Below, in pieces: positions 61,042 through 64,000 of a stretch of 64,000 bases of DNA (positions are counted from its first letter, which is position 1; each line of letters begins with the position of its first letter). The position numbers were made by a program, and so were the translations under genes. The notes beneath the pieces were generated by a model. It had not been told where the DNA came from. It saw nothing but the letters and a program-made list of their open reading frames with translations, and did not search any database. The stretch comes from Ereboglobus sp. (lineage in GTDB: Bacteria; Verrucomicrobiota; Verrucomicrobiia; Opitutales; Opitutaceae): positions 1 through 64,000 of the forward strand of contig JARKRC010000058.1 in assembly GCA_029974595.1 (NCBI GenBank), written 5' to 3'.

Positions 61042-62565
61042 ATGACCGTCCTCGAACAAGTTGAAGCCCAAATCGCCCAACTCAGCAACCGCACCACAAA
61101 ACGCAACACCGGCACCATCCGCGCACTCGCCGACGGCGTCGCCCAAATCGACGGGCTTTCCGGCGTCATGTATAACGAAATGGTGCAGTTCCCCGGCAAC
61201 GCCATCGGCATCGCCCTCAACCTCGGCCAGGACGAAGTTGGCTGCGTCATCCTCGGCGACATCGCCAAGCTCAAGGAAGGCGACGAGGTCCAGACCACCG
61301 GCAAACTCCTCTCCGTCCCCGTCGGCAAGGCGCTCCTTGGCCGCGTCGTTGACGCTCTCGGACAGCCGGTTGACGGCAAAGGCCCCATCGACGCCAGAGA
61401 AACCTATCCCGTCGAACGCATCGCCCCCGGCATCATCGCCCGCAAATCCGTTTCCCAGCCCGTCTTCACCGGCATCACCGCCATCGACTCGATGATCCCC
61501 ATCGGACGCGGACAGCGCGAACTCATCATCGGCGACCGCGGCACTGGCAAGACCACCATCGCCATCGACACCATTCTCAATCAGGCCAAGATCAACAAAG
61601 TCGGCCTCGCCAGCGGCGACCCCAAGTTCCGCCCGATCTACTCGATCTACGTCGCCGTCGGACAAAAGAATTCCAATATCGTCCGCACCATCGCCACCCT
61701 CGAAGCGGCCGGCGCCCTCGAATACACCGTCATCGTTGCCGCCCCCGCCGCCGACAACGTCGCCAACCAATACATCGCCCCCTTCGCCGGCGCTGCCATG
61801 GGCGAGTGGTTCATGGAAAACGACATGGACGCGCTGATCATTTACGACGATCTCTCCAAGCACGCCGTCGCCTACCGCCAGATTTCGCTCATCCTCAAGC
61901 GTCCCTCCGGACGCGAAGCCTATCCCGGCGACGTTTTCTATCTCCACTCCCGCCTCCTTGAGCGCGCCGCGCGTCTCGACGGCAAAGGCTCCCTCACCGC
62001 GCTGCCCATCGTCGAAACCCTCGCGGGCGACATCTCCGCCTACATTCCGACGAACATCATCTCGATCACCGACGGGCAAATCTTCCTCGAAACCGACCTC
62101 TTCAACCAAGGCACCCGCCCCGCCGTCTCCGTCGGTCTCTCGGTTTCCCGCGTCGGCTCCGCCGCGCAAATCAAGGCCACCAAGCAAGTCGGCGGCAAAC
62201 TCAAGGGCGAACTTGCCCAGTTCCGCGAACTCGCCGCCTTTGCCCAATTCGGCTCCGACCTCGACGAACGCACCAAGAAGCAACTCGACCGCGGCTCCCG
62301 CATCGTCGAACTCTTCAAGCAACCCGCCAGCGCCCCCATTCCCATCGAGCAGCAATGCGTGACCCTCTGGGCCATGCAAAAAGGCTATTACGACGCCCTC
62401 GAAATCAAGGACATCATCCCGGCGGCGCGCAGCCTCCGCGAGTTCTTCGCCACCCGCAAGGACGCCCTCCTCGCCGAAATTCGCACCAAGGCCGCTCTCG
62501 ACAAGGACCTCGAATCCAAGATCAAAGCCGCCGCCGACGAGTGGAAACTCACGCAAAAAGCCTGA
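61042..62565 (+). CDS. atpA: ATP synthase subunit alpha
   Basis: [18 protein letters not shown], operon position. Confidence 0.98.
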   Translation: MTVLEQVEAQIAQLSNRTTKRNTGTIRALADGVAQIDGLSGVMYNEMVQFPGNAIGIALNLGQDEVGCVILGDIAKLKEGDEVQTTGKLLSVPVGKALLGRVVDALGQPVDGKGPIDARETYPVERIAPGIIARKSVSQPVFTGITAIDSMIPIGRGQRELIIGDRGTGKTTIAIDTILNQAKINKVGLASGDPKFRPIYSIYVAVGQKNSNIVRTIATLEAAGALEYTVIVAAPAADNVANQYIAPFAGAAMGEWFMENDMDALIIYDDLSKHAVAYRQISLILKRPSGREAYPGDVFYLHSRLLERAARLDGKGSLTALPIVETLAGDISAYIPTNIISITDGQIFLETDLFNQGTRPAVSVGLSVSRVGSAAQIKATKQVGGKLKGELAQFRELAAFAQFGSDLDERTKKQLDRGSRIVELFKQPASAPIPIEQQCVTLWAMQKGYYDALEIKDIIPAARSLREFFATRKDALLAEIRTKAALDKDLESKIKAAADEWKLTQKA

Positions 62566-62577
62566 TCACATACATTC

Positions 62578-62609
62578 CGACTTAAATCGACTTAAGTCGA
62601 TCTAAGTCG
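62578..62609. repeat. 10-bp-period near-palindrome in atpA-atpG gap
   Basis: CGACTTAAATCGACTTAAGTCGATCTAAGTCG; self-complementary apart from one mismatched pair. Confidence 0.8.
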
Positions 62610-62621
62610 ACTCCCGCACCG

Positions 62622-63515
62622 ATGCCATCAACCAGAGACATTCGCCGCCGAATAAAATCGGTTAAAAACACCCGCCAAATCACGAAAGCCATGGAGCTTG
62701 TCGCCTCTTCGAAGATGAAGAAGGCGCAGCAAGCCGCGCTCGCGGGCCGGCCCTACGCGATACTCCTCGCCTCGATGCTCGCCAATCTCGCGCCCCGCCT
62801 CGAAGAAGCGGACGACGTGCATCCCTTCCTCGCCAAGCGCGAAGTCAAAACCCGCGGTATCCTCCTCATCACGACCGACAAAGGCCTCTGCGGCCCCCTC
62901 AACACCAATCTCTTCAAACTCGTTTCCGACAACGTCCCGCGCTCCACTCCGGCCAAGTTCGTCTCCGTCGGACGCAAAGGCACCCAATACCTTGCGCGCA
63001 TGGGCCGCGACATGATCGCCGATTTCACCGTCAGCGACCGCATCACCTTCGCAGAGACCCGCGCCATCGCCCAATACATGGTGAAGCAATACCTCGAAGG
63101 CGCGATCGACACCATCGAAGTCATCTTTGCCGGATTCAAAAACACCCTCGTGCAAGTCCCCCGTCTCATGCCCGTGCTTCCCCTTGCGGATCTCGCCGGC
63201 ATGGTTCAAACGCTTCGCACGCAGGACGCCGCGGCCGGCCACGCTCCCGACACGCGCGACCTCATTTACGAGCCCAGCCCCAAAGCCGTGCTCGACGCCC
63301 TGCTTCCCTTCTACGTGAACCGCGTCGTCCACCAATACTTCCTCGGCGCGCGCGCTTCCGAGCACAGCGCCCGCATGGTCGCGATGAAAACCGCCAAGGA
63401 CAACGCCACCAAGCTCCTCGACAACCTCACGCTCAAATACAACAAGGCCCGCCAGACCGCGATCACCAACGAAATCCTCGAAATCGCCGCCGCCAGCTTT
63501 GCTGCGCAAAGCTGA
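62622..63515 (+). CDS. atpG: ATP synthase subunit gamma
   Basis: RDIRRRIKSVKNTRQITKAMELVASSKMKKAQ; C-terminal RQTAITNEILEIAAAS. Confidence 0.97.
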   Translation: MPSTRDIRRRIKSVKNTRQITKAMELVASSKMKKAQQAALAGRPYAILLASMLANLAPRLEEADDVHPFLAKREVKTRGILLITTDKGLCGPLNTNLFKLVSDNVPRSTPAKFVSVGRKGTQYLARMGRDMIADFTVSDRITFAETRAIAQYMVKQYLEGAIDTIEVIFAGFKNTLVQVPRLMPVLPLADLAGMVQTLRTQDAAAGHAPDTRDLIYEPSPKAVLDALLPFYVNRVVHQYFLGARASEHSARMVAMKTAKDNATKLLDNLTLKYNKARQTAITNEILEIAAASFAAQS

Positions 63516-63518
63516 CCG

Positions 63519-63957
63519 AAAGTAGGAAGTAGAAATTAGGAATTAGAAAGTCATGAGCACTGAAAAAACAGACCTGAAAGATCGCACCTTCCTTTATGCA
63601 AGGCGCATCATTCGTCTGTTCTCGGCGCTCTCGAAAACCGACGTTGCGCGGATATTGGGAAAACAATTTCTCCGCTCGGGCACCTCGGTCGGCGCCAATT
63701 ATCGTGAGGCCTTTCGTTCCCGCTCGCGTGCCGAGTTCCTTGCAAAAACAGGCGACAGCCTGAAAGAAATCGAAGAGACCGCCTACTGGCTCGAACTCCT
63801 TGAAGCCGAAAACATCGTCAAGCCAGCGCGCCTCGCCCCTCTCATTGATGAAACCCGCCAACTCATCGCCATTTTCGCCACCATTACCAAGACAACCAAA
63901 ACGCGCAGTCTGTCAGTCTTACCCACTTCCTAATTCCTAATTTCTACTTCCTACTTT
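63519..63957 (+). mobile_element. Putative heptad-TIR element carrying a four-helix-bundle gene, between atpG and atpD
   Basis: 33-nt inverted termini (63519-63551 vs 63925-63957, 32/33 match), heptads AAGTAGG/AAGTAGA/AATTAGG/AATTAGA; starts 4 nt after the atpG stop and ends 3 nt before atpD ATG. Confidence 0.75.
63553..63933 (+). CDS. Four-helix-bundle protein (23S rRNA intervening-sequence protein / S23 family)
   Basis: ILGKQFLRSGTSVGANYREAFRSRSRAEFLAKTGDSLKEIEETAYWLELL, same core as 48455-48820. Confidence 0.88.
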   Translation: MSTEKTDLKDRTFLYARRIIRLFSALSKTDVARILGKQFLRSGTSVGANYREAFRSRSRAEFLAKTGDSLKEIEETAYWLELLEAENIVKPARLAPLIDETRQLIAIFATITKTTKTRSLSVLPTS

Positions 63958-63960
63958 ATT

Positions 63961-64000
63961 ATGACCGGCAAAATCACCCAAGTCCTCGGCGCCGTCGTTG
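63961..64000 (+). CDS. atpD: ATP synthase subunit beta, N-terminal fragment (window end)
   Basis: ATG ACC GGC AAA ATC ACC CAA GTC CTC GGC GCC GTC GTT = MTGKITQVLGAVV. Confidence 0.9.
   Translation, partial: MTGKITQVLGAVV

Noticed and set aside
60940-62556. 538-aa minus-strand ORF antisense to atpA
   Set aside because: Shadow ORF opposite AtpA.
63519-63957. Heptad inverted repeats as ordinary rho-independent terminators
   Set aside because: Arms are AT-rich, ~370 nt apart, enclose an ORF, lack U-tracts, and lie inside an operon that must be read through.

Overview
The window looks like a chromosomal segment of an Opitutaceae-like Verrucomicrobiota bacterium (inferred from protein style and gene content; not proven). 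Left part (~0.2-33.6 kb): a host-glycan-type utilisation and surface locus. It holds GH127/DUF1680, GH95-like and MGH1-like glycosidases, an esterase, two giant POMP/PATR autotransporters, a BNR+NHL protein with a C-terminal sorting-like tail, a TonB receptor, a sulfatase, three sialidase/BNR proteins and two MFS transporters. Middle (~33.6-47.5 kb): housekeeping genes (YqgE/AlgH, AmaP/Asp23, RsmB, FtsH, TilS), an McrBC type IV restriction pair whose McrB carries an EVE-like region, and an intact IS481-family element with perfect 33-bp internal inverted repeats, a 5-bp TSD and a 50-bp perfect palindrome in the transposase leader. Right (~47.5-64 kb): sdhC-A-B, NuoA, an EIIA-diadenylate-cyclase-like fusion, RsmE, TrmB and the F1Fo ATP synthase operon (atpB..atpD, cut by the window end). 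The most unusual signal is a family of small elements sitting exactly in gaps of these core operons. Two carry a four-helix-bundle (23S rRNA intervening-sequence-protein family) gene and are bounded by 32-33 bp inverted repeats built of ~4.5 copies of a degenerate heptamer (sdhA|sdhB and atpG|atpD). A third, ORF-less copy lies in atpF|atpH. Related short-period repeats occur in other sdh/atp gaps. All calls are by eye; no searches were run.
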